Origin: DASUPK01 sp963801055
GTDB taxonomy: Bacteria > Actinomycetota > Thermoleophilia > Solirubrobacterales > 70-9
NCBI GenBank assembly: GCA_963801055.1
Contig: CAWDDE010000006.1
Location: 62,001-126,000, forward strand
Length of the DNA stretch: 64,000 nt
Reading direction: 5' to 3'
Shown: positions 10,193 through 18,684 of the stretch, in pieces
Layout: each line of letters begins with the position of its first letter
How positions within the stretch are numbered: the stretch's first letter is position 1
Program-made: the position numbers and the translations under genes
The notes under the pieces: model-generated
What the model was told of the DNA's origin: nothing
The model's database searches: none
Seen by the model: the letters and a program-made list of their open reading frames with translations, nothing else

Positions 10193-10809
10193 TCATCCGT
10201 CAATGCACGGCGTCGGTCGGATGGGCCCCCGCGGGCGCGGCAGAGATGATCAGGAGCGCGCTCCATGGTCAGCGCGAGATGTGAGCCGCGCTTTGACGGG
10301 GCGACCGCATGGATCTCATCGACGATCACGGCCTCGACCCCGCCGAGGATCTCGCGGGCCTGGGAGCTGAGCATCAGATAGAGCGACTCGGGCGTGGTGA
10401 TCAGGATGTCCGGCGGCTCGCGGCGCATCGCCCGGCGCTCGGATTGGGGGGTATCGCCCGTGCGCAGCGCGACCGAGATCGGCGCGCCGATCCCCTGCAG
10501 AGGGGCGCGCAGGTTGCGCTCGATGTCGTAGGAAAGTGCCTTCAGCGGCGAGACGTAGACGATTCGCACTCCCGATCCGAGCCGTTCGGGCTCCCGGGCG
10601 AGCCGGTCGATCCCCCAGAGGAAGGCCGCCAGCGTCTTTCCGGACCCCGTCGGGGCGCAGATCAGGGAGTGGGCACCCGAGGCGATCGCGGGCCAGCCCG
10701 CCGCCTGGGCAGGCGTGGGAGCCTCGAATGACGCCTGGAACCACTTCCTGACCGGCTCTGAGAAGGGCTCCAGGGGTGACTCTTGGGTCGCGGACGTACT
10801 CATGGCCAA
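10193..10809 (-). CDS. lhr: Lhr-type helicase, N-terminal RecA1 part (frameshifted gene)
   Basis: This is the first ~200 residues of the same helicase. After ATG 10809 come PVRKWFQASFEAPTPAQAAG (Q-motif region), Walker A ICAPTGSGKTLAAFLWGI, motif Ia VYVSPLKALSYDIERNL, ILITTPESLYLML, and Walker B VIVDEIHAVAPSKRGSHLAL. After LTMERA the frame loses similarity and runs on as arginine/serine-rich nonsense to 9538. The proper continuation is one frame over. The combined span 6233-10809 is 4577 nt, one base short of a multiple of three. A consensus error is the simplest reading; a true inactivating mutation is possible. Confidence 0.85.
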
Positions 10810-10884
10810 CCTACTGACCTTACCGATCGACCCACTCGGTCCCGAAGCGATTAGAGCCGAGTTCGCGAAGCTCTAGGCAGCGCG

Positions 10885-10923
10885 TGTCGCCTTCCTCCCA
10901 GACGTGCGGGAGAAAAGGCGACA
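10885..10923. repeat. Imperfect hairpin upstream of lhr
   Basis: TGTCGCCTT pairs with AAGGCGACA, continued by TCCC/GGGA after a short mismatch, around the loop AGACGTGC. It is the second of two stems lying in tandem downstream of the MMPL stop and upstream of lhr. There is no T-run on either side, so classical intrinsic termination is not certain. Confidence 0.55.
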
Positions 10924-10933
10924 AACGGTGGGG

Positions 10934-10973
10934 TTGGCGCCTTTCCGACCCACGTAGGTCGGAAAGGCGCCAA
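10934..10973. terminator. Perfect 17-bp inverted repeat after the MMPL gene
   Basis: TTGGCGCCTTTCCGACC (10934-10950) and its exact complement (10957-10973) enclose the six-base loop CACGTA. It starts 14 nt beyond the MMPL stop codon. The position suits a transcription terminator or mRNA 3' stabiliser for the MMPL transcript. A poly-U tail is missing, so termination may be of the tail-less actinobacterial kind. Confidence 0.6.
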
Positions 10974-10986
10974 AGGAGGGGATCTC

Positions 10987-13146
10987 CTACGCGCGGCCCT
11001 CGGCGCCGGCGGGTGCGACCCCCTCCACGTCCAGCCGTGGCAGCCGCCGCTCCAGCCAGTTCGGGATCCACCAGTTCCACTTGCCGAGCAGCTGCATCAC
11101 AGCCGGCACCAGGACCAATCGGACGATCGTGGCATCGAGGAAGACCGCCGCCGCGAGGCCGATCCCGAACAGCTTCAGGAAGACCTCGTTCGAGGTGACG
11201 AAGGACAGGAAGACGACGACCATGATCGCCGCGGCCGCGGTAATCACCCTCGCTGTCTTGGCGAGGCCATCCGCGACCGCCCGGCTGGTGTTGCCATCCT
11301 TCAAGTACTCCTCGCGGATCCGAGAGATCAGGAAGACCTCGTAGTCCATCGAGAGCCCGAAGAGGATCGCGAACATCATCACCGGCATGAACGGTGCGAT
11401 CGGCACTTCGTGGTCGATCCCGATCAGGTTGCTTAGCCCACCGCCGTTCGCGGCGAGGGTCATCACGCCGTAGGCGGCAGTGACCGAGAGCAGGTTCATG
11501 ATCCCCGCCTTCAGCGAGATCAGCGGCGAGTGGAAGGCGACCAGCAGGAGCAGGAACGAGAGCCCGACCACGCCGGCGATGAACAGCGGCATGCGGCCCT
11601 TCATGTACTCGCTCTGATCCTCGAGAGCCGCGGTCACACCGCCGATCTGGACGTCGACAGCGGTGCCCTCGAACTGGTCGGGGACGACGTCATTGCGCAG
11701 GTGCTTGACGAGGTCCTCGGTGGCCTCGTCCTGCGGCGAGGTCTTCGGGATCACCGTGATCAGCGCGGCATCGCGAGCCTCGTTGATCCGCGGCGGGACG
11801 ACGAACGCGACGTCAGGCGTGCTTCGCAGCGTGTTCGCGAAGGCGTTGATCTGGGACTCGGCCTCCCGCGTGGGCGGGATCTTCGCCGCGATCTGGATCG
11901 GGCCGTTGGTACCGGGCCCGAATCCCTCGGTGTTCAGATCGTAGGCCTGGCGAGTCAGCGAGTCGGGCGGGTCGTTGCCCGCGTCCGGGAAGCCGAGGCG
12001 CATGCCCAGTGCGGGCGCCGCCAGCGCCAGCAGGACCACCAGCGCTCCGATGGCGAACGGCCACGGCCGCCGCTGCACGACATGACTCCAGCGCGCGGCG
12101 GGCGACTCGCCCGTGGTCGGTCGGTCGGTCCTGAGCGCGCGGCCGAGGAGTGGAATCCGGAGGTTGTCGACGCGCGGCCCGAGGTAGGAGAGGAAGGCGG
12201 GCAGCAGCGTGATCGAAGCGACCATCACGGTGAGCACCGCCAGGGAGGTGGCGATCGCGACCCCGTACATGTAGCTGAGCCCCGTCAGCATCAGCCCGAG
12301 CACCGCGATCACGACCGTGCAGCCGGCGATGATCACGCTGCGGCCCGCGGTGGTCACCGCCTCGACCACCGCGTCGTGGCGATCCTTGCCGTCTCTCAAC
12401 GCCGAGCGGAATCGGGTGAGGACGAGAAGCGCGTAGTCGATCCCGACGCCGATCCCGATCAGGCCGGAGACCGCCGTGGTCCAGTCGGGCACGTCGATCA
12501 CATTGGACAGCAGAGGAATGAGCCCGGCCGAGGAGATCCCCAGACCGACGAGTGCGACGCCCAGTGGCAGCCCGGCCGCAACAACCGAGCCGAAGGCGAT
12601 CAACAGCACGATCGCGGCGCCGAGGAAGCCGATGCCCTCAGGGCTCGATTGGCTCTGGACGGAGTAGATGGGATCTCCGCCGAGCTCGATCTCGAGCCCG
12701 TTGCCGCTGTTGTCCTCCGCTGCGTTGACGATCTTCCTGGCGTCGTCGTCCTTGAAGTCCCAGCCGGGAACGGTCATCGGGAGCGTGGTCGCCCCGATCT
12801 CGCCGTTGTCAGAGACCCGGATTGGAGTGTGCGGGGAGACGTTGTTGACCTTCTCCGCCTCAGCGAGGAAAGCGTTGATCCGCTGCTGGGCCTGCGGACT
12901 GGTGGCCCCGGCCGGGTCCTTCCAGACGACGAAGATCTCCTGACCCGAATAGCCCGCGAAGCGCTGCTCGGTGATGTCGCTCGCCGCCTTCGACTCCGAG
13001 CCCGGCGTGTCGTAGTCGGCCTGGTACTCGCCCGCAAGCGAGGACCCGACCCCGATGATCACGACCAAGGCCACGATCCAACCCAGGACAACGCGGCCGC
13101 GGTGGCGATAGGCGATGTCAGCGAGACGAGCTAGGCGACGAGTCAT
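10987..13146 (-). CDS. MMPL/RND-family exporter
   Basis: A 719-residue inner-membrane protein of the actinobacterial MmpL/RND superfamily. The first transmembrane helix is VVLGWIVALVVIIGVGSSLAG (residues ~17-37, inner part quoted short), followed by a large extracytoplasmic loop. A cluster of five helices holds IGVGIDYALLVLTRFR, the family's GxxxDY proton-relay motif. A second loop and a second helix bundle with LFGLSMDYEVFLISRIREEY repeat it. The protein exports lipids, drugs or dyes using the proton gradient; the substrate is unknown. It is divergent from a MarR gene 118 nt away, which probably represses it. A hairpin follows the stop. Confidence 0.92.
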   Translation of the reverse strand: MTRRLARLADIAYRHRGRVVLGWIVALVVIIGVGSSLAGEYQADYDTPGSESKAASDITEQRFAGYSGQEIFVVWKDPAGATSPQAQQRINAFLAEAEKVNNVSPHTPIRVSDNGEIGATTLPMTVPGWDFKDDDARKIVNAAEDNSGNGLEIELGGDPIYSVQSQSSPEGIGFLGAAIVLLIAFGSVVAAGLPLGVALVGLGISSAGLIPLLSNVIDVPDWTTAVSGLIGIGVGIDYALLVLTRFRSALRDGKDRHDAVVEAVTTAGRSVIIAGCTVVIAVLGLMLTGLSYMYGVAIATSLAVLTVMVASITLLPAFLSYLGPRVDNLRIPLLGRALRTDRPTTGESPAARWSHVVQRRPWPFAIGALVVLLALAAPALGMRLGFPDAGNDPPDSLTRQAYDLNTEGFGPGTNGPIQIAAKIPPTREAESQINAFANTLRSTPDVAFVVPPRINEARDAALITVIPKTSPQDEATEDLVKHLRNDVVPDQFEGTAVDVQIGGVTAALEDQSEYMKGRMPLFIAGVVGLSFLLLLVAFHSPLISLKAGIMNLLSVTAAYGVMTLAANGGGLSNLIGIDHEVPIAPFMPVMMFAILFGLSMDYEVFLISRIREEYLKDGNTSRAVADGLAKTARVITAAAAIMVVVFLSFVTSNEVFLKLFGIGLAAAVFLDATIVRLVLVPAVMQLLGKWNWWIPNWLERRLPRLDVEGVAPAGAEGRA

Positions 13147-13176
13147 GCCTTTCCCTCCGATACAAGTCCTTACGTT

Positions 13177-13189
13177 GTGAACGATTCAC
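13177..13189. promoter_or_regulatory. Candidate MarR operator between the MMPL and marR genes
   Basis: Perfect dyad GTGAA-CGA-TTCAC in the 118-nt divergent intergenic region. A related direct half, TGAATGATT (13194-13202), repeats TGAACGATT (13178-13186) 16 nt on. A TATAGT box at 13221-13226 could be the -10 of the MarR gene. MarR proteins usually bind such dyads between themselves and the exporter they control. Confidence 0.5.
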
Positions 13190-13264
13190 TTCTTGAATGA
13201 TTTATAGCAAAACGATCTTCTATAGTCACTTTGCACGGCTCGCCCGAAGCGAGCGACGCTACCT

Positions 13265-13804
13265 ATGACTAGATCTAAGGACGAAACTCATCGGCGCAAT
13301 GTGACGAGTGCACGAAGCGGCAAGCCCGTCGGAGGTGACAGGGCGTCGTCGAGCCTCGGTTTCCTCCTCTCGCAGGTGGGGATGTACGCCTCGCGCCGGT
13401 TTGCCCAGCGGCTGTCGACGCTCGATCTGCAGCCGCCCGAGTTCCGCGTGCTGAACGTGGTCGACGCCGCCGAGGGACTCTCGCAGCAGGCGATCGCCGA
13501 GGCGATTCAGGCGCCGGCGAGCCGGATGGTCGCGATCGTGGACGAGCTCGAGCGCCGCGGGCTGGTGGAGCGACGTCTCCATCCAACCGATCGTCGAATT
13601 CGCGCCCTCTATTTGACCGGCGAGGGTCGACGGATGCTCACCCGCGCTCGCAAGATTGCGGCGGAGCACGAGGCGGACCTGACGCGGGGCATGAGCGAGG
13701 CCGAAAGCAAAAGGCTGATCGCCCTGCTTCAGAGGGTCGTAGACGAGCAGCAGATCGGAGCCGGGGTGCACCCCGGTCTCAGCGACCCGGATCCGAAGAA
13801 GTAG
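13265..13804 (+). CDS. MarR-family transcriptional regulator
   Basis: 179 residues with a disordered basic N-terminus of about 30 residues, then the MarR core: dimer helix SLGFLLSQVGMYASRRFAQRL, helix-turn-helix LSQQAIAEAIQAPASRMVAIVDELE, and wing LVERRLHPTDRRIRALYLTGEGRRML with the conserved D-x-R-x-R. It is divergent from the MMPL exporter and is likely its ligand-relieved repressor. ATG 13265 is taken because it is the first start after the promoter region; internal starts would also keep the core. The product converges on the rmlC stop only 11 nt away. Confidence 0.9.
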   Translation: MTRSKDETHRRNVTSARSGKPVGGDRASSSLGFLLSQVGMYASRRFAQRLSTLDLQPPEFRVLNVVDAAEGLSQQAIAEAIQAPASRMVAIVDELERRGLVERRLHPTDRRIRALYLTGEGRRMLTRARKIAAEHEADLTRGMSEAESKRLIALLQRVVDEQQIGAGVHPGLSDPDPKK

Positions 13805-13815
13805 CCTCGGCCGCC

Positions 13816-14361
13816 TCAGCCGGGGAGGGAGGCCGACAGCTCCGCGAGCGTGGGCGCGCTCCGGTCCCGCTCCGAGAGGATCGGGTCTGAGATCGGCCAG
13901 TGGACCTTGATCTCCGGATCGTCCCAGGCGATGCCCCTCTCGAGTTCGGGGTCGTAGTAGCTGGAGAGGCGATAGAGGACGTCGGCCGTGTCCGAGAGCA
14001 CGCAGAAGCCGTGGCCGAAGCCCTCGGGGATGAAGAGCTGCCGGTGATCGATGTCGTCGAGCTCGTAGCCCTCCCACCGCTTGTAGGTAGGGGAGTCCGG
14101 CCGCAGGTCGACGGCGACGTCGAAGATCCGCCCCCGGTGGCAGCGGACGAGCTTGGCCTGGCCGCGCTGCATGTGGATGCCGCGCAGGACCCTTGCGTCG
14201 GAGCGACTCTGGTTGTCTTGGACGAAGTCGACCTCGATGCCGAGGTTGTGCATCTCGCTGTCGCGGAACGTCTCCACGAGGAAGCCGCGCTCGTCGCCGT
14301 GGACGGTCGGCTCGATCAGCACGACGCCCTCGATCTCCGTCGGCAGGCGGCGGAAGTTCAC
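13816..14361 (-). CDS. rmlC: dTDP-4-dehydrorhamnose 3,5-epimerase
   Basis: Cupin-fold epimerase, third step of dTDP-L-rhamnose synthesis. 181 residues from the GTG at 14361, which overlaps the rmlB stop as GTGA. Visible motifs are LIEPTVHGDERGFLVETFR, DNQSRSDARVLRGIHMQRG with the catalytic His, KLVRCHRGRIFDVAVDLR, and FIPEGFGHGFCVLSDTADVLY with the catalytic Tyr region. The much longer open frame that continues upstream is a shadow of rmlB; the GTG gives the family's normal length. It is last in the rmlA-D-B-C operon. Confidence 0.93.
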   Translation of the reverse strand: MNFRRLPTEIEGVVLIEPTVHGDERGFLVETFRDSEMHNLGIEVDFVQDNQSRSDARVLRGIHMQRGQAKLVRCHRGRIFDVAVDLRPDSPTYKRWEGYELDDIDHRQLFIPEGFGHGFCVLSDTADVLYRLSSYYDPELERGIAWDDPEIKVHWPISDPILSERDRSAPTLAELSASLPG

Positions 14362-15365
14362 TGCCCGGCGCCCAGCGTCTTGCCGTACTGGCGCTCGTAG
14401 TACTCGCGGTACTCGCCGGAGCGGATCGGCGCCCACCACCATTCGTTCTCCCGGTACCAGGCCACGGTCCGCTCGATGCCCTCGTCGAAGCGGACCGTCG
14501 CCTCCCAGCCGAGCTCCCGCAGTCGAGCGGCCGAGAGGGAGTAGCGGCGATCGTGTCCAGGCCGGTCGCTGACGTAGTCGATCAGCGACTCGGTGCGGTC
14601 TGTGAGGGCGAGGATGCGCTTGACCACCTCGAGGTTCGTCAACTCGTCGGGGCCGCCCACGTTGTAGACGTTGCCCGGCTCGCCGCGCTCGAGGACGGTG
14701 TCGATCGCCGCGCAGCAGTCCTCGACGAAGAGCCAGTTGCGGACCTGCATGCCGTCCCCGTAGACCGGCAGCGGATCGCCGGCGAGCGAGTTCAGGATGC
14801 AGAGCGGGATCAGCTTCTCCGGATGCTGGCGCGGGCCGTAGTTGTTCGAGGCCCGGACGATCAGACCCTCCGCTCCGTAGGTTCGCGCGAAGGCCGCGAC
14901 CAGCAGGTCGCCCCCGGCCTTCGAGGCCGAGTAGGGGGACGAGGGATTGAGCGGGGATTCCTCCGTGGCGGAGCCCTGGAAGAAGTCTCCGTAGACCTCG
15001 TCGGTCGAGACCTGGAGGTGGCGCACCCCTGCGTCGCGGGCCGCCTCGAGCAGCATGTAGGTTCCGTACACGTCGGTGGTGATGAACTCCCCCGGCGCCT
15101 CGATCGAGCGGTCGACGTGGGACTCGGCGGCGAAGTTGAGCACGGCGTCGCAGCCGTCGAGGGCGGCCCCGACGGCGTCGCGGTCGGCGATGTCTGCCTC
15201 GATCAGCTCGAGGCGCTCTACAGGCAGCCCCTCGAGGTTCTCGCGGCGACCCGCATAGGTCAGCTTGTCGAGCACGCGCACCGTGTCCTCGGGATGCTCC
15301 TCGAGGCGAAGCCGCGCGTAGTTCGAGCCGATGAAGCCGGCGCCGCCGGCTATGAGCAGCCTCAT
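14358..15365 (-). CDS. rmlB: dTDP-glucose 4,6-dehydratase
   Basis: Extended SDR of 335 residues and second step of dTDP-rhamnose synthesis. It starts with the NAD-binding MRLLIAGGAGFIGSNYARL and carries NFAAESHVDRSIE. The catalytic triad region STDEVYGDFFQGSATEESPLNPSSPYSASKAGGD holds Thr/Asp/Glu and Tyr-x3-Lys in short order, followed by SNNYGPRQHPEKLIP. Its ATG overlaps the rmlD stop by 4 nt (ATGA), and its stop overlaps rmlC, so translation is coupled. Confidence 0.97.
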   Translation of the reverse strand: MRLLIAGGAGFIGSNYARLRLEEHPEDTVRVLDKLTYAGRRENLEGLPVERLELIEADIADRDAVGAALDGCDAVLNFAAESHVDRSIEAPGEFITTDVYGTYMLLEAARDAGVRHLQVSTDEVYGDFFQGSATEESPLNPSSPYSASKAGGDLLVAAFARTYGAEGLIVRASNNYGPRQHPEKLIPLCILNSLAGDPLPVYGDGMQVRNWLFVEDCCAAIDTVLERGEPGNVYNVGGPDELTNLEVVKRILALTDRTESLIDYVSDRPGHDRRYSLSAARLRELGWEATVRFDEGIERTVAWYRENEWWWAPIRSGEYREYYERQYGKTLGAGQ

Positions 15366-16336
15366 GCGGCGTCCTGTCCCTCGCCGTCGCCGGTTTCCGC
15401 GATCTCCTCCCCGTCGGCCTCACGCTCGGCGCGCTCCCGCCGGGTCCAATCGAGCATCGGCTGTCGCCGGGAGGCGCTCGATCGCCGCCTGGGCGCCGTC
15501 TCGGCCTGGTCGCGGCGTGCCAGATAGTCGGAGAGGCCGCGCTGCCAGGGCGGCAGCTTGATCGGCGCGGAGCGGCGGCTCACCAGGACCGAGTTGGCGG
15601 GCCGCTTCGCCGGCCGCTCCATCATCTCGCTGGTCGATGCCATCACCCGTGTGACCACCTCGGCCTGGCGGAAGATCTCCATCGCGAACTCGTACCAGGA
15701 GCAGCTGCCCTCGCCGGTCATGTGGTGGATGCCATAGGCCGCGCTGTCGATCAGCCGAAGCAGCCCGACCGCCAGATGCCCCGTGTAGGTTGGAGAGCCA
15801 ACCTGGTCGTGGACGACCACAACCGGCCCGCCGCCCCCCCCGAGACGAAGCATCGTCTCCACGAAGTTCCCTCCGTGGGGGCCGAACAGCCAGGAGGTGC
15901 GAACGATGAAGCTGCGCCCGTTGACCAGCGCCGTCGCCCGCTCGCCGGCCAGCTTCGTCCGCCCGTAGCCGTTGATCGGCGCGGGGTCGTCGGACTCGCC
16001 GTACGGGCCGTTGGTCCCGTCGAAGACGTAGTCGGTCGAGATGTAGACGACCTTGGCGTCCACCTTGTTGGCCGCGTCCGCCACAAAACCTGCGCCCTGG
16101 GCGTTGATCAGGGATGCATCCGGCTCGGATTCCTCGGCACCGTCGACGTTGCTCCAGGCCGCGCAGTTGATCACCGCGCCCGGGCGCTCGCGCGTGATCA
16201 CCCGCTCGACCCTCGCGGGGTCGGTCACGTCGAGGTCGTCGTGGGTAAGCGCAACCACCTGGTGTCGCATGTCCTCGGCGACGCGGACGACGTCCTGGCC
16301 GAGCATGCCTCCGGCTCCCGTGACCAGCACCCTCAT
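15362..16336 (-). CDS. rmlD: dTDP-4-dehydrorhamnose reductase, with C-terminal extension
   Basis: Reduces dTDP-4-keto-rhamnose to dTDP-L-rhamnose with NAD(P)H. The N-terminus MRVLVTGAGGMLGQDVVRV is the Rossmann loop; later come INCAAWSNVDGAEE, STDYVFDG, and YGRTKLAGE with the Tyr-x3-Lys pair, then RTSWLFGPHGGNFV. After the usual C-terminus (LPPWQRGLSDYLARR) there are about 45 extra charged residues (RRRSSASRRQ... to GEGQDAA) that look disordered. The extension overlaps no other gene except by the 4-nt ATGA into rmlB. It could be natural or mark an upstream indel that replaced the normal stop. Confidence 0.95.
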   Translation of the reverse strand: MRVLVTGAGGMLGQDVVRVAEDMRHQVVALTHDDLDVTDPARVERVITRERPGAVINCAAWSNVDGAEESEPDASLINAQGAGFVADAANKVDAKVVYISTDYVFDGTNGPYGESDDPAPINGYGRTKLAGERATALVNGRSFIVRTSWLFGPHGGNFVETMLRLGGGGGPVVVVHDQVGSPTYTGHLAVGLLRLIDSAAYGIHHMTGEGSCSWYEFAMEIFRQAEVVTRVMASTSEMMERPAKRPANSVLVSRRSAPIKLPPWQRGLSDYLARRDQAETAPRRRSSASRRQPMLDWTRRERAEREADGEEIAETGDGEGQDAA

Positions 16337-17409
16337 GGGATTGAGATATCAGCGTTGTCGCCGACCAGGAAGCGCAGGGTCTTGGGCATTCCCTCGCTGC
16401 GGCTCAGGCTGACGTTCTTGCCAAGCAGGCTCGCCTCCATGCGGGCGTGCAGGTCGCGGATGCTCGAGCCGGCCAGGACGATCGAGTGCTCGACCTCGGA
16501 GCCCGTGATCAGCACGTCGCGGTCGATCGCGGTGTAGGGCCCGATGTACGAATCCGAGATCCTGGCGCCGGCTCCGATGATCGCCGGCCCGCGAACCACC
16601 GTCCGCTCGAGCTTGGCGCCCGCTTCGATCACGACCCGGCCCTCGACCCGCGACTCGCTGTCGAGCTCGCCATCGATCCGCTGTTCGATGTCCTCTAGCA
16701 CCAGGCGGTTCGCCTCGAGCATGTCCTCGAGCTTCCCGGTGTCCTTCCACCAGCCCTTGACGACGTGGGGCTCGACGCGGCTGTCGGACTCGATCAGCGC
16801 GCCGATGGCGTCGGTGATCTCGAGCTCGCCCCGCGCCGACGGCTCGATGCTCCGCGCGGCGTCGAAGATCGAGGGGCCGAACATGTAGACACCCACCAGG
16901 GCGAGGTCGGTGGGTGGGTCCTGGGGTTTCTCGACCAGGCGGACGACTCGGTCGCCGTTGAGCTCGGCAACCCCGTAGGAGCCAGGGTCGTCGACGTGCG
17001 TGAGCAGGATCAGCGCGTCGGGCTCGGAGCGGCGGAACACCTCGACCAGCTCGACGATCCCATTGCGCAGCAGGTTGTCCCCGAGGTACATGACGAACGG
17101 GCTCTGGCCGAGGAAGTCCTCGGCGGTGAGCAGCGCGTGTGCGAGACCGAGCGGCGCCTCCTGCTCGATGTAGGTGATCGAGGCGCCGAAGGCCGAGCCG
17201 TCGCCGGCGGCCTGCTCGATCTCCTCACCCGTCTCGGGTGCGATGATCACGCCGATCTCGGTGATCCCCGCCTCGACCAGGGCCTCGATCCCGTAGAAGA
17301 GCACTGGCTTGTTGGCCACCGGCACGAGCTGCTTCGCCGAGGTGTGGGTGATCGGGCGCAACCGCGTTCCGGCGCCCCCCGAGAGGATCAGCCCCTTGAG
17401 CTCTTCCAT
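16333..17409 (-). CDS. rmlA: Glucose-1-phosphate thymidylyltransferase, long form
   Basis: Makes dTDP-glucose, the entry to the rhamnose pathway. The 358-residue chain has the nucleotidyltransferase core GLILSGGAGTRLRPITHTSAKQ (first 20 of it conserved), then VPVANKPVLFYGIEALVEAG, and YLGDNLL as the metal/sugar site. Past about residue 240 it has left-handed beta-helix hexapeptide repeats (ARISDSYIGPYTAIDRDVLI). This matches the 355-residue 'long' subfamily common in Gram-positives and archaea rather than the 290-residue RfbA. It is first in the operon; no promoter could be assigned in the 73 nt before the next gene. Confidence 0.93.
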   Translation of the reverse strand: MEELKGLILSGGAGTRLRPITHTSAKQLVPVANKPVLFYGIEALVEAGITEIGVIIAPETGEEIEQAAGDGSAFGASITYIEQEAPLGLAHALLTAEDFLGQSPFVMYLGDNLLRNGIVELVEVFRRSEPDALILLTHVDDPGSYGVAELNGDRVVRLVEKPQDPPTDLALVGVYMFGPSIFDAARSIEPSARGELEITDAIGALIESDSRVEPHVVKGWWKDTGKLEDMLEANRLVLEDIEQRIDGELDSESRVEGRVVIEAGAKLERTVVRGPAIIGAGARISDSYIGPYTAIDRDVLITGSEVEHSIVLAGSSIRDLHARMEASLLGKNVSLSRSEGMPKTLRFLVGDNADISIP

Positions 17410-17482
17410 GTCGCGGCAGGCTAGAGGCTAAGCCGCGAGCACCGAGCGGAGCTGGGAAAGCGATGCGAAGGTCCGGAGCGGT

Positions 17483-18103
17483 CTAGTGGGGCTTCGAGGG
17501 GTTCCCGCGGTTGCTGGACTCGCAATGGTGAGCCTTCGGGTCGATCCTGTCCTTTCGGACCACGTCGCCGTTGCCGTCACCACAGGAGATGAAGGTGTCC
17601 GTGATGCCGTCGAGGGTCTGCAGGTTGTCGCGGCCGCGGCCGCCCTTGTAGGTATCCGTGCCTTGGCGACCGCGCAGCGAATCCCGATTGTCGTTGCCCT
17701 TGAGGATGTCGCCGCCTAGCCCGCCCATCAGGGTGTCGTTGCCGCGGCCACCGATCATCAGAGCGCCGAGCCCTACCGTCTCGGCGATCTGCGCGGTGTC
17801 GTCGCGGTCGCGCACGTCGACGATGAAGCTGCTCACCCCCTCCGGCCTGCATGTGGCCACTCCGTTTATGAACTCGCACGGAGGGATCGTCGTGATCGGG
17901 TTGGCGTCGGCATCCTTGACGGTGTAGACCGGCACCGTGCCGCCAAACAGCACGTCGGTACCAACCAGGACGTCGTTCTTCTCCCCCTGATTGGCGGCGT
18001 AGGTGATGATCCCGCCGGAGCTGCTGAGGACGCCGGCCTGGGCGCTTCCGGCGCCGAGCAGCATCGTCCCGATGACCGTGAGAGCTATTGCGATCCGTCG
18101 CAT
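17483..18103 (-). CDS. Secreted protein with RTX-like glycine/aspartate repeats
   Basis: 206 residues from ATG 18103, which has a GGGAG ribosome site just upstream. A classical signal peptide is present: MRRIAIALTVIGTMLLGAGSAQA with a likely A-x-A cleavage after residue ~23. The middle (residues ~115-180) holds imperfect nonapeptide repeats, IGGRGNDTLMGGLGGDIL, NDNRDSLRGRQGTD and KGGRGRDNL, resembling hemolysin-type calcium-binding beta-rolls, although many calcium-site Asp/Gly positions are replaced. Two Cys pairs (CEF...CRP, SCGDG...HHCE) suggest disulfides outside the cell. No enzyme domain is evident, so function is unknown. Confidence 0.72.
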   Translation of the reverse strand: MRRIAIALTVIGTMLLGAGSAQAGVLSSSGGIITYAANQGEKNDVLVGTDVLFGGTVPVYTVKDADANPITTIPPCEFINGVATCRPEGVSSFIVDVRDRDDTAQIAETVGLGALMIGGRGNDTLMGGLGGDILKGNDNRDSLRGRQGTDTYKGGRGRDNLQTLDGITDTFISCGDGNGDVVRKDRIDPKAHHCESSNRGNPSKPH

Positions 18104-18212
18104 CGAATCTCCCTGGGAGCGAGGTTCATCACAAGAGGGCCGGGATTCTCCCACTTTTCCAGCGAAAGGCTTGTCGGAATTGGGCCTTGCAGGAAAATGC
18201 CCAGCCCGATTA

Positions 18213-18684
18213 CTAATAGACCCCGCCGAGCTTGCGGTGGTCCCAGGCTGGACACGCGCTTGGGATGAAACTGGATCGCAACCCGCTTCGGGGCCTGGGC
18301 CTGGAGTCCGGCGGCCGCCTCGCCTTCGATCGAGTCGATTCCCTCCGTGTAGCGAATGGTGAGCTCCTTCGCGTAATCCACGATCCGATCGATGTCACGG
18401 ATCAGCTCGGCCTCCGCCTCGATCTGGACGCCGCGCAGCTCCTGGTATTCGATCCCGGTCTCGATCAGCAGGGTTGCGCGCGGGTCGCGCTCGAGGTTCT
18501 TCACCTTCTGCGACTTGGCGTAGGTCCAGATCCAGATCTCGCCGTCTCGCGGGACGTACCAGAGGGGCATCACGTGGGGCCAGCCGCGCGGGCCGAGTGA
18601 GGAGACGACCACGATCCTCTCGCGGTCGATCAGCTCGCGCTGCTCGTCCTCGGTGAGCTTGATCTGGTCGCGCCGCGAAGGCAT
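18213..18684 (-). CDS. PPOX-class (pyridoxamine-oxidase-like, probably F420- or flavin-binding) protein, 3' frameshift
   Basis: Split-barrel flavin/F420-binding family. ATG 18684 overlaps the preceding stop as TGATG. Residues include ERIVVVSSLGPRGWPHVMPL and YVPRDGEIWIWTYAKSQKVKNL, typical of small PPOX proteins. The open frame leaves the family after FHPKRVSS and runs on to 18085, but one frame over the expected ending WDHRKLGGVY-stop appears at once (stop 18213-18215). One extra base near 18246 explains this, giving a 156-residue protein. The N-terminal body is intact, so the gene was probably working and the shift is likely a consensus error. Confidence 0.82.

Noticed and set aside
14362..15423. 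Upstream extension of the rmlC frame across rmlB
   Set aside because: Overlaps rmlB fully; the GTG at 14361 gives the normal protein.
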